Below are positions 1 to 8,616 of a stretch of 61,265 bases of DNA, one piece after another. The notes under the pieces are model-generated. The model did no database searches. It had not been told where the DNA came from and worked only from the letters and a program-made list of their open reading frames with translations. Numbering within the stretch: the first letter of the stretch is position 1; each line of letters opens with the position of its first letter. The translations under genes and the position numbers were made by a program. Source of the DNA: CAYRCU01 sp964422865 (GTDB lineage: Bacteria; Patescibacteriota; Microgenomatia; UBA8517); NCBI GenBank assembly GCA_964422865.1, contig CAYRCU010000004.1, positions 1 to 61,265 of the forward strand, in the 5' to 3' direction.

Positions 1-734
1 CCAAAGGAGTTGTGGTCGTTGAAGTGACGGAAGATACTCCAGCTGAGGCGGCGGGTATATTGGAGGGAGATGAAATAATTGCTTTTGACGGCAAGGACAT
101 GGTTTTTACCGGAAAGTTCGGTGAAGTGGTTTTTGAAAATAGAGGGCAAAAAGTTACCCTTCAGATCAAGAGGGACGGTGTGGTGAGGGATATGGATATT
201 ATTGTTAGAAGTGAGGCACCAAGTGGGGAGGGGCTTTTGGGTGTTACATATGCGCCGCGGGAAACATATCAACCTCCTTTGTGGCAGAGGCCGTTTGTCT
301 ATCTTTATCTTGGGTTTTTGAATACCCTTGCTCTTGCGGGACAGATCGTTGCGGGATTTAGACACTTATTTTTGACGCTTTTGGGCGGGAAGGTTCCCGC
401 CGGTGTTGTTGGCCCTCTTGGGGTAACGGCGCTTGTGGCAGAGGCTGCAAAGATGGGGATTTTGCCGCTTTTGGATTTTTTGGCTTTGATTAGCGTAAAT
501 CTGGCAGTTTTGAATTTGATACCTTTTGCACCTTTGGACGGATATAGGATTTTTCTTATTGGAGTGGAGGGAGTGTTTGGAAAACGCCTTGTGCCAAAGG
601 CAGAGCAATATATTCAAATGGGAGGAATAGCAGTTCTTTTGGGACTGATGTTTCTTTTGACCGGAAATGAAATTTCAAGAATAATTGAAGCAGGAAGTTT
701 GAGTGGGTTTGTGAAAGGCTTACTTCAACAATAG
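1..734 (+). CDS. rseP: M50 site-2 (RseP-type) membrane zinc protease, 5' partial
   Basis: Intramembrane protease that cleaves anchored anti-sigma or signal-peptide substrates within the membrane. The gene is cut by the window edge: the frame is open from base 3 with no start signal. Seen: a PDZ domain in the first 70 or so visible residues (GDEIIAFDGKDM), a hydrophobic segment, then NLIPFAPLDGYR near bases 510-548, the C-terminal LDG motif that gives the third zinc ligand in this family, and a last membrane segment. The HExxH helix should lie upstream of the window. It ends 35 bases before proS, the usual neighbour of rseP in many bacteria. Family assignment is firm; the substrate is unknown. 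Confidence 0.85.
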   Translation, partial: KGVVVVEVTEDTPAEAAGILEGDEIIAFDGKDMVFTGKFGEVVFENRGQKVTLQIKRDGVVRDMDIIVRSEAPSGEGLLGVTYAPRETYQPPLWQRPFVYLYLGFLNTLALAGQIVAGFRHLFLTLLGGKVPAGVVGPLGVTALVAEAAKMGILPLLDFLALISVNLAVLNLIPFAPLDGYRIFLIGVEGVFGKRLVPKAEQYIQMGGIAVLLGLMFLLTGNEISRIIEAGSLSGFVKGLLQQ

Positions 735-755
735 GGGTTGGGGACAAGTTTTTGA

Positions 756-761
756 TATACT
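756..761 (+). promoter_or_regulatory. -10 box of proS (leaderless)
   Basis: TATACT ends 8 bases before the ATG at 770, so the transcript should start at or just before the start codon. No good -35 box is seen. Confidence 0.55.
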
Positions 762-769
762 TTGGAATT

Positions 770-2203
770 ATGAGAGAGGGCTATGAGAAAAAGGAGCTAA
801 AAAAGCGTAGTGAGAATCTCAGTGATTGGTATAGAGATGTGATCTTAAAGGCGGAACTTGCTGATTATGGACCTTGTAAGGGGACAATGGTTATTAGGCC
901 TTATGGATATGCTATTTGGGAGAGGGTTAGGGAGATTTTTGACAGTTGGATTAAAGAATATGGTGTTGAGAATGCGTATTTTCCTCTTTTAATTCCTATG
1001 AGTCTTTTGGAAAAAGAGGAGAAGCATGTGGCGGGTTTTTCTCCGGAGCTTGCAGTGGTAACGCACGGGGGAGGAAAGAAGCTTTCGGAGCCTTTGGTGG
1101 TACGCCCCACTAGTGAGACTGTTATGTACCACATGTACTCAAAATGGATTAGTTCTCATAGGGATTTACCCATGATGATTAATCAGTGGAACAATATTGT
1201 GCGCTGGGAGCTGAGGACTTATTTGTTTTTGAGAACAACCGAATTTTTGTGGCAGGAGGGGCATACGGCTCATGCTACAAAAAAGGAGGCTGTGGAAATG
1301 CAGGAAACAGCTTTGGCGTGGTATAGAAAAATTTATGAGGAGTATTTTGCCATGCCTGTTATGGTTGGTGAAAAGAGTGTTGCAGAGAGATTTGCCGGGG
1401 CGGAAGCTACGTTTTCGGTTGAGGCTTTGATGCCGGATGGCAAGGCGCTGCAAGCTGCAACCAGTCATAATTTGGGACAGAATTTTTCGAAAGCCTTTGA
1501 TATAAGTTTTCAAGATAAAAACAGCAAAAATAAGTTTGTTTGGCAGACTTCCTGGGGGCTTTCAACGAGGAGTTTGGGAGGTTTGTTTTTGGTGCACGGG
1601 GATGATCATGGTGTTTTAATTCCTCCAAAACTTGCTCCTGTTCAGGTTGTTATTGTTCCTGTGAGGGTTGAAAAACCCTTGGTTGCTTATGCTCGGCAGG
1701 TGGAAGGTGTTCTTGGCAAGGTTGGTGTGAGGGTTAGAGTTGATGTGCGGGAGGGGCAGAGCATGGGGAGGAAGATCAATGATTGGGAAGTGAAGGGGGT
1801 CCCTTTAAGAATGGAGATTGGGGACAAGGAGAAGAGTGCAGAAAGCGTGACGCTTGTCAGAAGAGATAATGGTGAGAAGGTGGGTGCGGGGCTTGCGGAG
1901 GTTGGGGACGTGGTCGGACAGATGTTGGATGAAATTCAGAAAGATATGTTTGATCGGGCTAAAAGGTTTTTGGAAGAAAATACGCATGAGGTGAAAAATT
2001 ATGAGGAGTTTAGAGACGTTATGGTTAAAAAGCGCGGTTTTGTAAAAGTTTGGTGGAAAGAGGATGGTAAAGTTGAAGCAAGGATTAAGGAAGAGACGAA
2101 GGCGACTCCGAGAGTTCGACTTCTTGACTCTGAGGGGAAGGGGAAGTGTTTTGTGACAGGCAAGGAAACTAGTGAGCTTTGGTATTTTGCTCAAGCATAT
2201 TAG
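770..2203 (+). CDS. proS: Prolyl-tRNA synthetase, archaeal/eukaryotic type
   Basis: Charges tRNA-Pro with proline. The 477-residue class II synthetase shows motif 2 (LRTTEFLWQEGHTAH, about residues 154-168), the RPTSE segment near 112-116, and HGDDHG near 280. The short form without the large editing insertion and with a C-terminal domain ending in the aromatic residues AY is the archaeal/eukaryotic type, which is also found in many CPR bacteria and some others. The ATG at 770 was chosen over TTG 752 because the TATACT box lies between them. There is no T-box or other leader, so regulation at the leader level is unlikely. Confidence 0.93.
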   Translation: MREGYEKKELKKRSENLSDWYRDVILKAELADYGPCKGTMVIRPYGYAIWERVREIFDSWIKEYGVENAYFPLLIPMSLLEKEEKHVAGFSPELAVVTHGGGKKLSEPLVVRPTSETVMYHMYSKWISSHRDLPMMINQWNNIVRWELRTYLFLRTTEFLWQEGHTAHATKKEAVEMQETALAWYRKIYEEYFAMPVMVGEKSVAERFAGAEATFSVEALMPDGKALQAATSHNLGQNFSKAFDISFQDKNSKNKFVWQTSWGLSTRSLGGLFLVHGDDHGVLIPPKLAPVQVVIVPVRVEKPLVAYARQVEGVLGKVGVRVRVDVREGQSMGRKINDWEVKGVPLRMEIGDKEKSAESVTLVRRDNGEKVGAGLAEVGDVVGQMLDEIQKDMFDRAKRFLEENTHEVKNYEEFRDVMVKKRGFVKVWWKEDGKVEARIKEETKATPRVRLLDSEGKGKCFVTGKETSELWYFAQAY

Positions 2204-2248
2204 TTGTTGGTGGTATTGCAAAGGCGGTTATTGGTCTTCTTTAACCTC

Positions 2249-2277
2249 TTGCCTGTTTCTTTTTAACTTATTATACT
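2249..2277 (+). promoter_or_regulatory. Promoter of the HIT-yqeY-ybeY group (leaderless)
   Basis: TTGCCT (2249-2254), 17-base spacer, TATACT (2272-2277), then 10 bases to the ATG at 2288. The predicted start point is within about 4 bases of the ATG. Confidence 0.7.
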
Positions 2278-2287
2278 CAAGCTGGAA

Positions 2288-2608
2288 ATGAAAGACTGTG
2301 TTTTTTGTCAAATTGTAAAGGGTGAGATTCCCTCTGAAATTATTAAGCGAACCGATCGATTGATAGTGTTTAAAGATATTAATCCGAGTGCAGAGGTACA
2401 TGTTTTGATTGTTCCTAAAAAACATATTCCAACATTTGTTGATCTTGATGAAGAGAATTTTGCTGAAATGCTTGGCCTTGCCAGAGAACTTGTCGGGGAA
2501 TTGAAAATTTCCGGAAAATACAAACTTGTTATTAATGGAGGTGAGAACCAACTTGTTCCTCATGTGCATATGCATCTACTCGGTGGCAAAATGAAAGGCA
2601 GTGTATGA
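2288..2608 (+). CDS. HIT family nucleotide hydrolase (HinT-like)
   Basis: Small histidine-triad protein of 106 residues, acting on nucleoside phosphoramidates or dinucleotide polyphosphates in this family. The CxxC pair near the N-terminus (CVFCQI) and the catalytic triad HVHMHLL near residues 93-99 are intact. It ends about ten residues after the triad, the usual short HinT length. First gene of a tightly overlapping set with yqeY (ATGA overlap) and ybeY. The physiological substrate cannot be told from sequence. Confidence 0.9.
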   Translation: MKDCVFCQIVKGEIPSEIIKRTDRLIVFKDINPSAEVHVLIVPKKHIPTFVDLDEENFAEMLGLARELVGELKISGKYKLVINGGENQLVPHVHMHLLGGKMKGSV

Positions 2609-3063
2609 TATCAAAGGATATTCAGAAACAAATTATTTCTGCCCTTAGAGCCGGAGATGAGATTCGCCTTTCCACTCTTCGTATGCTCAGTTCCGCTCTT
2701 AATTATGAGCGTATTGCTAAACAGCATAATTTGTCTTCTCAGGAGGAGGTTGCCGTTGTCAGGAAGGAAGCTAAAAAAAGAAAAGATGCAATAGAGGCTT
2801 ACAAGAAGGTTGGTGCTCATGATAGGGCAGAGAAGGAAAAGAAGGAGCTTAGTGTTTTGAGTGAGTTTCTGCCGGAAGAGATGGAGGACAGCAAGATCGA
2901 GAGAATTGTTCAGGAGGTGATTGTTGAAATTGGTGCGAGTGGTGTGGCTGATACGGGAAAAGTAATGGGGAGAGTTATGCAGAAAATTGAAGGGCGGGCC
3001 AGTGGAGATAGAGTTTCTGTAATAGTAAGAAACAGACTTCAGAAAGGTTTGTTTGAAAAATGA
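2605..3063 (+). CDS. yqeY: GatB/YqeY domain protein
   Basis: A 152-residue protein of the YqeY family, related to the tail domain of the GatB amidotransferase subunit. Typical features are the N-terminal helix with LSTLRMLSSAL, the KEAKKRKDAIEAY segment and the FLPEEM motif, all present in family order and at normal length. The start ATG overlaps the HIT stop as ATGA, which suggests translational coupling. The molecular role of free-standing YqeY is not settled; tRNA-related function is inferred from GatB homology only. Confidence 0.88.
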   Translation: MISKDIQKQIISALRAGDEIRLSTLRMLSSALNYERIAKQHNLSSQEEVAVVRKEAKKRKDAIEAYKKVGAHDRAEKEKKELSVLSEFLPEEMEDSKIERIVQEVIVEIGASGVADTGKVMGRVMQKIEGRASGDRVSVIVRNRLQKGLFEK

Positions 3064-3458
3064 TTAAGGTCGAAGTGGTAAAAAAGGTTGATTGTCCTGT
3101 GAGTGCCGGGAAAATCAAGAATGCAGTTTCTGAGATTTTCAAAAAAAACGGAATCATTTCCGATGCTTTGGCTTCCGTGACTTTTGTAAGGGCGGATGAG
3201 ATGCGGAAGCTTTCGAGGGAATATATTGGTGAAGAGAGAGAGGTAGTTAGGGGCCATCCGGTACTTTCGTTTGTTACTTCTGAGATTGAGGGTCCTTTTT
3301 CTTTTCCTCCGGATGGAAAAATACATATTGGGGAGATAGTTATTAACTGGGATTGGGTGTTGTCGGAGGCAAAAGAGAGGAATAGATTAATTGATGAAGT
3401 TGCGGTGGAGCTTGCCGAGCATGGTGCACTTCATCTTTTGGGGATTCACCACGACTAG
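3060..3458 (+). CDS. ybeY: YbeY rRNA maturation endoribonuclease
   Basis: Metal-dependent endoribonuclease for 16S rRNA 3'-end maturation and ribosome quality control. The 132-residue protein has the signature zinc-site helix near its C-terminus, HGALHLLGIHHD, matching H-x3-H-x5-H of the family. It stops right after that motif, so it is shorter at the C-terminus than most YbeY proteins (about 150 residues). The start overlaps the yqeY stop (ATGA). Part of the HIT-yqeY-ybeY unit. Confidence 0.88.
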   Translation: MIKVEVVKKVDCPVSAGKIKNAVSEIFKKNGIISDALASVTFVRADEMRKLSREYIGEEREVVRGHPVLSFVTSEIEGPFSFPPDGKIHIGEIVINWDWVLSEAKERNRLIDEVAVELAEHGALHLLGIHHD

Positions 3459-3475
3459 GAAAGTTAAATTGGTAG

Positions 3476-3504
3476 TTTCCAATGTCAGGGTGATTTGCTA
3501 AGTT
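3476..3504 (+). promoter_or_regulatory. Promoter of dnaX (leaderless)
   Basis: TTTCCA (3476-3481), 17-base spacer, TAAGTT (3499-3504) preceded by an extended TGC, 10 bases to ATG 3515. Confidence 0.5.
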
Positions 3505-3514
3505 GTTTGTGAGG

Positions 3515-5038
3515 ATGACACTTTATCTTAAGTATAGACCGCAGACTATTAGTGAGTTGGATTTAGAAAGAGTGCGGGAGCAGTTGACTAGACTTGTCGC
3601 TTCAGGGAGGTTTCCTCATGCATTTTTGTTTTCCGGACCGAAGGGCACCGGAAAGACGAGTGCGGCGAGAATTTTGGCTAAGGTGGTAAATTGTGAGAAG
3701 CCTCGGAAGAGTGGAGAACCTTGTAATAAATGTGGGCAGTGTATAGCAATTTCTCGTGGACAGAGCTTGGATGTAATTGAAATGGATGCTGCGAGCAATC
3801 GCGGCATTGATGATATCAGAGCGCTTCGAGAAAATATTGCGCTGTCACCAAATTCGGCACGCAAAAAGGTTTATATTATTGATGAAGTTCACATGTTGAC
3901 GACTGAGGCGGCAAATGCTTTTTTAAAGACTTTGGAAGAGCCGCCCGAGCATGTAATTTTTATTTTGGCTACAACTGATCCACAGAAACTTCCCGCAACG
4001 GTTCACTCACGTTTGACAAATATTGTTTTTACAAAGGCAAGCGAGAAGGAAATAGGAAGACAGCTGAGGCGAGTGGTTAGGGGGGAAAAATTGAAAATTG
4101 AAGACGGGGTTTTGTCGGTTATTGCCAAAAGAGTGGATGGTTCTTTTCGAGACGCTGTAAAGGTGCTTGAGAGCTTGATTGTTGGCAGGAGGAAAATAAC
4201 TTTGAGGGATGCTAAAGCACTCTTATTGTTTGGCGGGGAAGCGGTGGACGAGTTTGCGGAGGCTTTGGAGAAGAAGGATTTGGAAAAATCGCTTGGAATA
4301 ATTGAAGACTTTGCCGCAGGGGGAGGTAATGTACGCAACTTGGTGGATGGAGCGATTGAGAAGTTTCGAGTAAAACTATTGAATGGAGAGGAAGTAGTGG
4401 AGCTTTTGGAACTTTTAATAGAGACCAGAGCCAAAATCCCTTTGAGTCCCGTATCTGAACTTCCTCTGGAAATGTTGGCGGTTAAATGGTGTGCCTCGGG
4501 GCACCGGGAATTTGGTGGTGAGAAATCTGTTGATGATGAGGATGAAGAGGGAGACAGTGGGGATAGAAAAGAGGGTGCCACTGAGGGGAGTAAGGAAGAC
4601 GTGTTTGGTGGTAAAGGAGATATGGGAGTTGAGGAGGGAGTGCATGAAAATGGGAAGGCATTAACACAGGCCTCGTATTTCGGTGGAGAGGCGTGTTTGA
4701 CGAAAGAGATTTGGAGGAAGGTTGTGGAAACTGTTCGTAGCCAGAATGTTTCGGTCGATGCTCTTTTGAGAGCTGCAAGGCCGATGGGTTTTGATGGGAA
4801 GAATTTAAAGATCGGGGTTTATTATCAGTTTCACAAGGAGAAGCTTGAGGATCAGCGAAACAGAATGTTCTTGGAGGATGTTTTGAATGGGATTTTAGGA
4901 TTTCCTGTAAGAATTAGTTGTGCCTTGACTGAGAGGACTGAGCCTTCTGTTGTACAGAGAGAGGAGTCTGTGGATTCTTTGACGCGGGCAGCAGATGAGG
5001 ATATAATTTCAGCAGCCGAGGAAATTTTTGGCAGTTAA
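3515..5038 (+). CDS. dnaX: DNA polymerase III gamma/tau subunit
   Basis: Clamp-loader ATPase subunit. The AAA+ module is complete: Walker A GPKGTGKT, four zinc-binding cysteines (NCEKP...PCNKCGQC), Walker B DEVHML, sensor 1 ATTDPQKLP. A very acidic linker (DDEDEEGDSGD) near residues 330-345 separates it from a C-terminal tau-like region. At about 507 residues it is close to the full tau length of many bacteria. ATG 3515 begins MTLYLKYRPQ, the canonical DnaX start; the four extra codons upstream overlap the promoter. No obvious slippery A-tract for a frameshifted gamma form was noticed. Followed by ybaB and, two genes on, recR, a common arrangement. Confidence 0.93.
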   Translation: MTLYLKYRPQTISELDLERVREQLTRLVASGRFPHAFLFSGPKGTGKTSAARILAKVVNCEKPRKSGEPCNKCGQCIAISRGQSLDVIEMDAASNRGIDDIRALRENIALSPNSARKKVYIIDEVHMLTTEAANAFLKTLEEPPEHVIFILATTDPQKLPATVHSRLTNIVFTKASEKEIGRQLRRVVRGEKLKIEDGVLSVIAKRVDGSFRDAVKVLESLIVGRRKITLRDAKALLLFGGEAVDEFAEALEKKDLEKSLGIIEDFAAGGGNVRNLVDGAIEKFRVKLLNGEEVVELLELLIETRAKIPLSPVSELPLEMLAVKWCASGHREFGGEKSVDDEDEEGDSGDRKEGATEGSKEDVFGGKGDMGVEEGVHENGKALTQASYFGGEACLTKEIWRKVVETVRSQNVSVDALLRAARPMGFDGKNLKIGVYYQFHKEKLEDQRNRMFLEDVLNGILGFPVRISCALTERTEPSVVQREESVDSLTRAADEDIISAAEEIFGS

Positions 5039-5053
5039 TTAAAAAAAAGAAAA

Positions 5054-5332
5054 ATGTTTGACAAGGTTCAAAAAGGAAAACAGTTATTAAAGATGAGAGG
5101 GGAAGCCAAGAAGCTTCAGAAGCAAATGGCTGAAATTACGGAAACGGTGGAGGAGGGTGGTGTAAAAGTGAAGGTGAGTGCCGACCAGAAGATTTTATAT
5201 ATTGAGAAGGATGGGGAAAAATATGAAGATGTTGTGAAGGCCGTGAATAAGGCTTTTAAGAAGGTTCAGAAAAAAGCTGCTGTGAAAATGATGCAAGAGG
5301 GGGGACTTTCTTCACTTCTTGGGGGAATGTGA
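5054..5332 (+). CDS. ybaB: YbaB/EbfC nucleoid-associated protein
   Basis: A 92-residue DNA-binding protein of the YbaB/EbfC family. It shows the usual long N-terminal helix (KMRGEAKKLQKQMAEI), a beta segment (GGVKVKVSADQKILYIEKDG) and a C-terminal helix with lysines. Placement between dnaX and recR is the classical dnaX-ybaB-recR order, here interrupted only by a cyclophilin gene. It follows dnaX by 15 A-rich bases with no clear ribosome site. Confidence 0.9.
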   Translation: MFDKVQKGKQLLKMRGEAKKLQKQMAEITETVEEGGVKVKVSADQKILYIEKDGEKYEDVVKAVNKAFKKVQKKAAVKMMQEGGLSSLLGGM

Positions 5333-5343
5333 TTATATTTAAG

Positions 5344-6027
5344 ATGAAGAGGGACAAATTATTGTATGGCGTGTTTGTTTTTGTTTTGCTATTTGTTTTG
5401 GGAGGCATGTTCTTTTTTTTGAAAGATGAAACCGGTGGTGAGGAAAACCAAAAACTTGAGATAGCAGGAGAGTTGGAAGTGAAAAAAGATGAGAGCGGGA
5501 AGGAAAAAATGCAAAAACCTGAATTTATAATTGATGAGAGCAAGGAATATAGAGCGGTGCTTGAGACCAGTGCTGGGCCGATTACTATTTTGCTTAATGC
5601 AAATAAAACGCCAATTACGGTAAATAATTTTGTGTATTTGTCAAAAAGCGGATTTTATAACGGGACGGTGTTTCACAGAGTTATAAACGGATTTATGATT
5701 CAGGGGGGCGATCCCAGGGGAGACGGCACCGGAGGGCCGGGGTATAAATTTGATGACGAGCCTTTTGAGGGTGAATATAAGCGGGGTGTGGTTGCTATGG
5801 CAAATAGCGGGCCCAACACCAATGGGAGCCAGTTTTTTATAATGCATCAGGATTACCCGCTTCCGCCTAATTATGTAATTTTTGGGAATGTGGTTGAGGG
5901 GATTTCTGTGGTTGATGCAATTTCCAGTGCGGAGGTTGTAAAAGGTCTGGGCGGAGAGATGTCAAAACCTGTTGATCCGGTGGTGATAGAAAGAGTCGAG
6001 ATTATTGAAAGTGAGGCTTCGAACTAG
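5344..6027 (+). CDS. Membrane-anchored cyclophilin-type peptidyl-prolyl isomerase
   Basis: Peptidyl-prolyl cis-trans isomerase that probably folds proteins outside the cytoplasmic membrane. An N-terminal membrane anchor (about residues 6-24) is followed by a charged linker and a cyclophilin domain with the core FHRVINGFMIQGGDP, the MANSGPNTNGSQFF segment and VIFGNVVEG. The catalytic Arg of FHR is present. The ATG at 5344 (MKRDKLLYG) is preferred; the alternative GTG 5329 overlaps the ybaB stop as GTGA and adds five residues. Confidence 0.88.
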   Translation: MKRDKLLYGVFVFVLLFVLGGMFFFLKDETGGEENQKLEIAGELEVKKDESGKEKMQKPEFIIDESKEYRAVLETSAGPITILLNANKTPITVNNFVYLSKSGFYNGTVFHRVINGFMIQGGDPRGDGTGGPGYKFDDEPFEGEYKRGVVAMANSGPNTNGSQFFIMHQDYPLPPNYVIFGNVVEGISVVDAISSAEVVKGLGGEMSKPVDPVVIERVEIIESEASN

Positions 6028-6052
6028 TTTGGCTTGTTTTGGTATGTTTTGC

Positions 6053-6058
6053 TAGAAT
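6053..6058 (+). promoter_or_regulatory. Extended -10 box of recR (leaderless)
   Basis: TGC followed by TAGAAT, ending 9 bases before ATG 6068; TTGGCT lies 18 bases upstream as a possible -35. Confidence 0.6.
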
Positions 6059-6067
6059 GATGGGATA

Positions 6068-6691
6068 ATGAAGGTACCGAAGCCACTGCTTAGAGCGATT
6101 GAATCTTTTGAAAAGCTTCCCGGAATTGGCCCTAAGACTGCACAAAGGTTGAGCTATTATCTTCTTCATGTCCCGCAGAGTGAACTTGACAGTTTTTCTG
6201 AGGCGCTGGTTAGTTTGAAAAAGAAGACGGTGTTTTGTCGGATTTGCAAGAATGTTGGTGAGGCTGATCCTTGTTTGATTTGTTTGGATGATAACAGGGA
6301 TCATTCATTGATTTTGGTTGTGGAACAGCCTTTGGATATTTTGGCTTTTGAAAAGACCGGTAAATATCGGGGAGTGTATCATGTTTTGCATGGGGTAATT
6401 AATCCTTTGGAGAATATTGGTCCGGATGAGATTTATGTTGAGGATTTGCTGAAAAGAATTAAAAATAAAAATGGAGAGAAAATTGAAGAAATAATAATTG
6501 CCACGAATCCGACGATGGAAGGGGAGGCAACTGCGATGTATATTACAAAGAAAGTGCGAGAGATATTGCCTTCCAATGGAAAAGGCATGAGGATTACAAG
6601 GCTTGGAATGGGAATTCCCACTGGTGCTGCTTTGGAATTTGCGGATGAGACAACGTTAATTCAAGCTTTGGAGGGCAGGAAGGAGCTATGA
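6068..6691 (+). CDS. recR: Recombination mediator RecR
   Basis: Works with RecO (and RecF) to load RecA on gaps. The 207 residues contain the helix-hairpin-helix LPGIGPKTAQRL, a C4 zinc finger (CRICKNVGEADPCLIC), and a Toprim domain (LVVEQPLDI..., ATNPTMEGEATA). Length and domain order are normal. RecO and RecF are not in the window. The last four bases overlap the next gene (ATGA). Confidence 0.94.
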   Translation: MKVPKPLLRAIESFEKLPGIGPKTAQRLSYYLLHVPQSELDSFSEALVSLKKKTVFCRICKNVGEADPCLICLDDNRDHSLILVVEQPLDILAFEKTGKYRGVYHVLHGVINPLENIGPDEIYVEDLLKRIKNKNGEKIEEIIIATNPTMEGEATAMYITKKVREILPSNGKGMRITRLGMGIPTGAALEFADETTLIQALEGRKEL

Positions 6692-7158
6692 AGAAGAGCG
6701 GTAAGCGGGCGACCCGAGCTGTTGCTCGGCAGGTGAGAGAGGAGGGCTTTGAGATGCTTGGGTCTGCAAGGAAGCAAGTTGCTCCTTCGTTGGAGAAGGT
6801 GTCGAAGTTGAACGCGGTTCCCGGAGCGGTGGGAGTAGCAAGGCAAGTTTCGGAAGAAAATTATGATAAAGGTCGATATGATACGGAGGCAGAGGCTAAG
6901 CTCGAGGTTTTGAGGAGGAGGCTTAAGCAGATTCAGGAGGAGGAGCTTTTGAAGGCGAGAGGTGCGCGGGATGAGCGGGACCGGAAATGGGCGCAGGAGC
7001 AGGATGAAAAGATGGGGAAGGTGCCGGAGGGGGAGCAACGGAAGCCGGATTTTACTCTACCTGTGGGGAAGAAGAGAGCGGGATTTTTTAGAGGAAGGAA
7101 AGCGGTGGCGGAAAAGAAAACTCAAAGGCTGGAAACCGGGCGCGGAATTAAAAATTAA
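6688..7158 (+). CDS. Unrecognised charged alpha-helical protein
   Basis: A 156-residue, strongly basic and acidic protein with no membrane segment or signal peptide. The middle (about residues 50-110) is a predicted coiled coil (EAEAKLEVLRRRLKQIQEEE), and the tail is rich in Lys, Arg and Gly. It overlaps recR by four bases, so it is very likely translated. Similar small charged proteins occur in Microgenomates genomes, but no family can be named from the sequence alone. RNA or nucleoid binding would be a guess. Confidence 0.6.
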   Translation: MKKSGKRATRAVARQVREEGFEMLGSARKQVAPSLEKVSKLNAVPGAVGVARQVSEENYDKGRYDTEAEAKLEVLRRRLKQIQEEELLKARGARDERDRKWAQEQDEKMGKVPEGEQRKPDFTLPVGKKRAGFFRGRKAVAEKKTQRLETGRGIKN

Positions 7159-7160
7159 GG

Positions 7161-7166
7161 TAAACT
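7161..7166 (+). promoter_or_regulatory. -10 box of cysS (leaderless)
   Basis: TAAACT ends 7 bases before ATG 7174. No clear -35 box. Confidence 0.45.
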
Positions 7167-7173
7167 TAAGGTA

Positions 7174-8586
7174 ATGGGGTTGAAACTATATAACACACTG
7201 ACCAGAAGCTTGGAGGAGTTTAAACCTATTGATTCAAAACAAGTGGGGGTTTACTCCTGCGGCCCGACGGTTTATTGGAATCAGCATATTGGACATATGT
7301 ATGCATATGTCCAATGGGATATTTTGGTCAGGTTTTTGCGTTTTTCAGGAAAAAACGTTAAGTGGGTGATGAATATTACGGATGTGGGGCATATGACTAG
7401 TGATGAGGATTATGGAGAGGACAAGCTTGAGAAGGGAGCAAAGCGTGAGGGACTTACTGTTTGGGAAGTTGCCGAGAAATATACCAAGCAATTTTTGGAG
7501 AGCCTGGATCTTTTGAATGTTGTTCGGCCTGATGAAATGCCCAAGGCGACGGAACATATTGAGAGACAGATTGAACTGATTAAGAAGATTGAAGAGAGAG
7601 GATTTACATATAAAACAAGTGCCGGTGTCGTTTTTGATACCGGAAAATTTAAAGAGTACCCTGATTTTGGGAATTTGGATCTTGATATGCAGATGGCGGG
7701 TTCCAGGGTAAAGATTGATCCTGAGAAAAAAAATCCTTGGGATTTTATGCTTTGGGTTACTAATCAACCTAAACATATTATGCAGTGGGACAGTCCGTGG
7801 GGGAGAGGGTTTCCGGGGTGGCACATTGAGTGTACGGCGATGAGCACTCAATATTTAGGGGATCGCTTTGATATTCATACCGGAGGAAAGGAGCATATTC
7901 CCGTACACCACACGAATGAGATAGCTCAGGGTTATGGTGCATTCGGAGGGCAGACTGCAAATTGGTGGCTTCATAATGATTGGCTCCGGATGGATGGGAA
8001 AAAAATGAGCAAAAGTACCGGGGAGTTTGTAACAGCACAGGATTTAGTTAAGAAAGGGATTGATCCTTTGGCTCTTAGATATTTGTTTTTGAATTCACAT
8101 TACAGAAAAGGGATGAAGTTTAGCTGGGAGGCTTTGAGTGGAGCCGAAGTCGCTCTTTCAAATTTACGGGAGATAGTATCGGGTTTAAAAGGCGGTGGGG
8201 AAATCGGTGGCAAAGAGAAAATTGAGAAGTATGAGAAATATAAAAGCAAATTTATAGCGGCTTTGGAGAATGATTTAAATGTTCCTCAGGCTTTGGCTGT
8301 GACTTGGGAAGTGGCCAAGAGTAATCTGCCGCCAGGTGACAAATATGATTTGCTGATACTTTTTGATGAGGTTTTGGGGCTTAGGCTGGGGGAAGTTGGT
8401 GGAGTGGAAATTGAAATACCCATTGATGCACGAAAGTTAGCTGAAAGAAGGAGTAAATTGAGGGAGAAGGGTGAATGGGCAAAGGCAGATGAAGTCAGGA
8501 AAAAACTGGAGAAGATGGGATATGAGGTGCGGGATGTGGGCGGTAGAACTGAAATTGCGCGTAAATCTTTGAAGAAAGTTGACTAG
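7174..8586 (+). CDS. cysS: Cysteinyl-tRNA synthetase
   Basis: Class I synthetase, 470 residues, charges tRNA-Cys. Seen: zinc ligand Cys in YSCGPTVY, the HIGH box as NQHIGHMYA, second zinc site GWHIECTAMS with HTGGKEHIPVHH, and the KMSKS loop GKKMSKST. The C-terminal anticodon-binding region ends in ARKSLKKVD. Length is normal. There is no T-box leader; the promoter sits directly upstream of the start. Confidence 0.95.
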   Translation: MGLKLYNTLTRSLEEFKPIDSKQVGVYSCGPTVYWNQHIGHMYAYVQWDILVRFLRFSGKNVKWVMNITDVGHMTSDEDYGEDKLEKGAKREGLTVWEVAEKYTKQFLESLDLLNVVRPDEMPKATEHIERQIELIKKIEERGFTYKTSAGVVFDTGKFKEYPDFGNLDLDMQMAGSRVKIDPEKKNPWDFMLWVTNQPKHIMQWDSPWGRGFPGWHIECTAMSTQYLGDRFDIHTGGKEHIPVHHTNEIAQGYGAFGGQTANWWLHNDWLRMDGKKMSKSTGEFVTAQDLVKKGIDPLALRYLFLNSHYRKGMKFSWEALSGAEVALSNLREIVSGLKGGGEIGGKEKIEKYEKYKSKFIAALENDLNVPQALAVTWEVAKSNLPPGDKYDLLILFDEVLGLRLGEVGGVEIEIPIDARKLAERRSKLREKGEWAKADEVRKKLEKMGYEVRDVGGRTEIARKSLKKVD

Positions 8587-8616
8587 ATAGGACTTCTACT
8601 GGTTTACTTAGGTGAT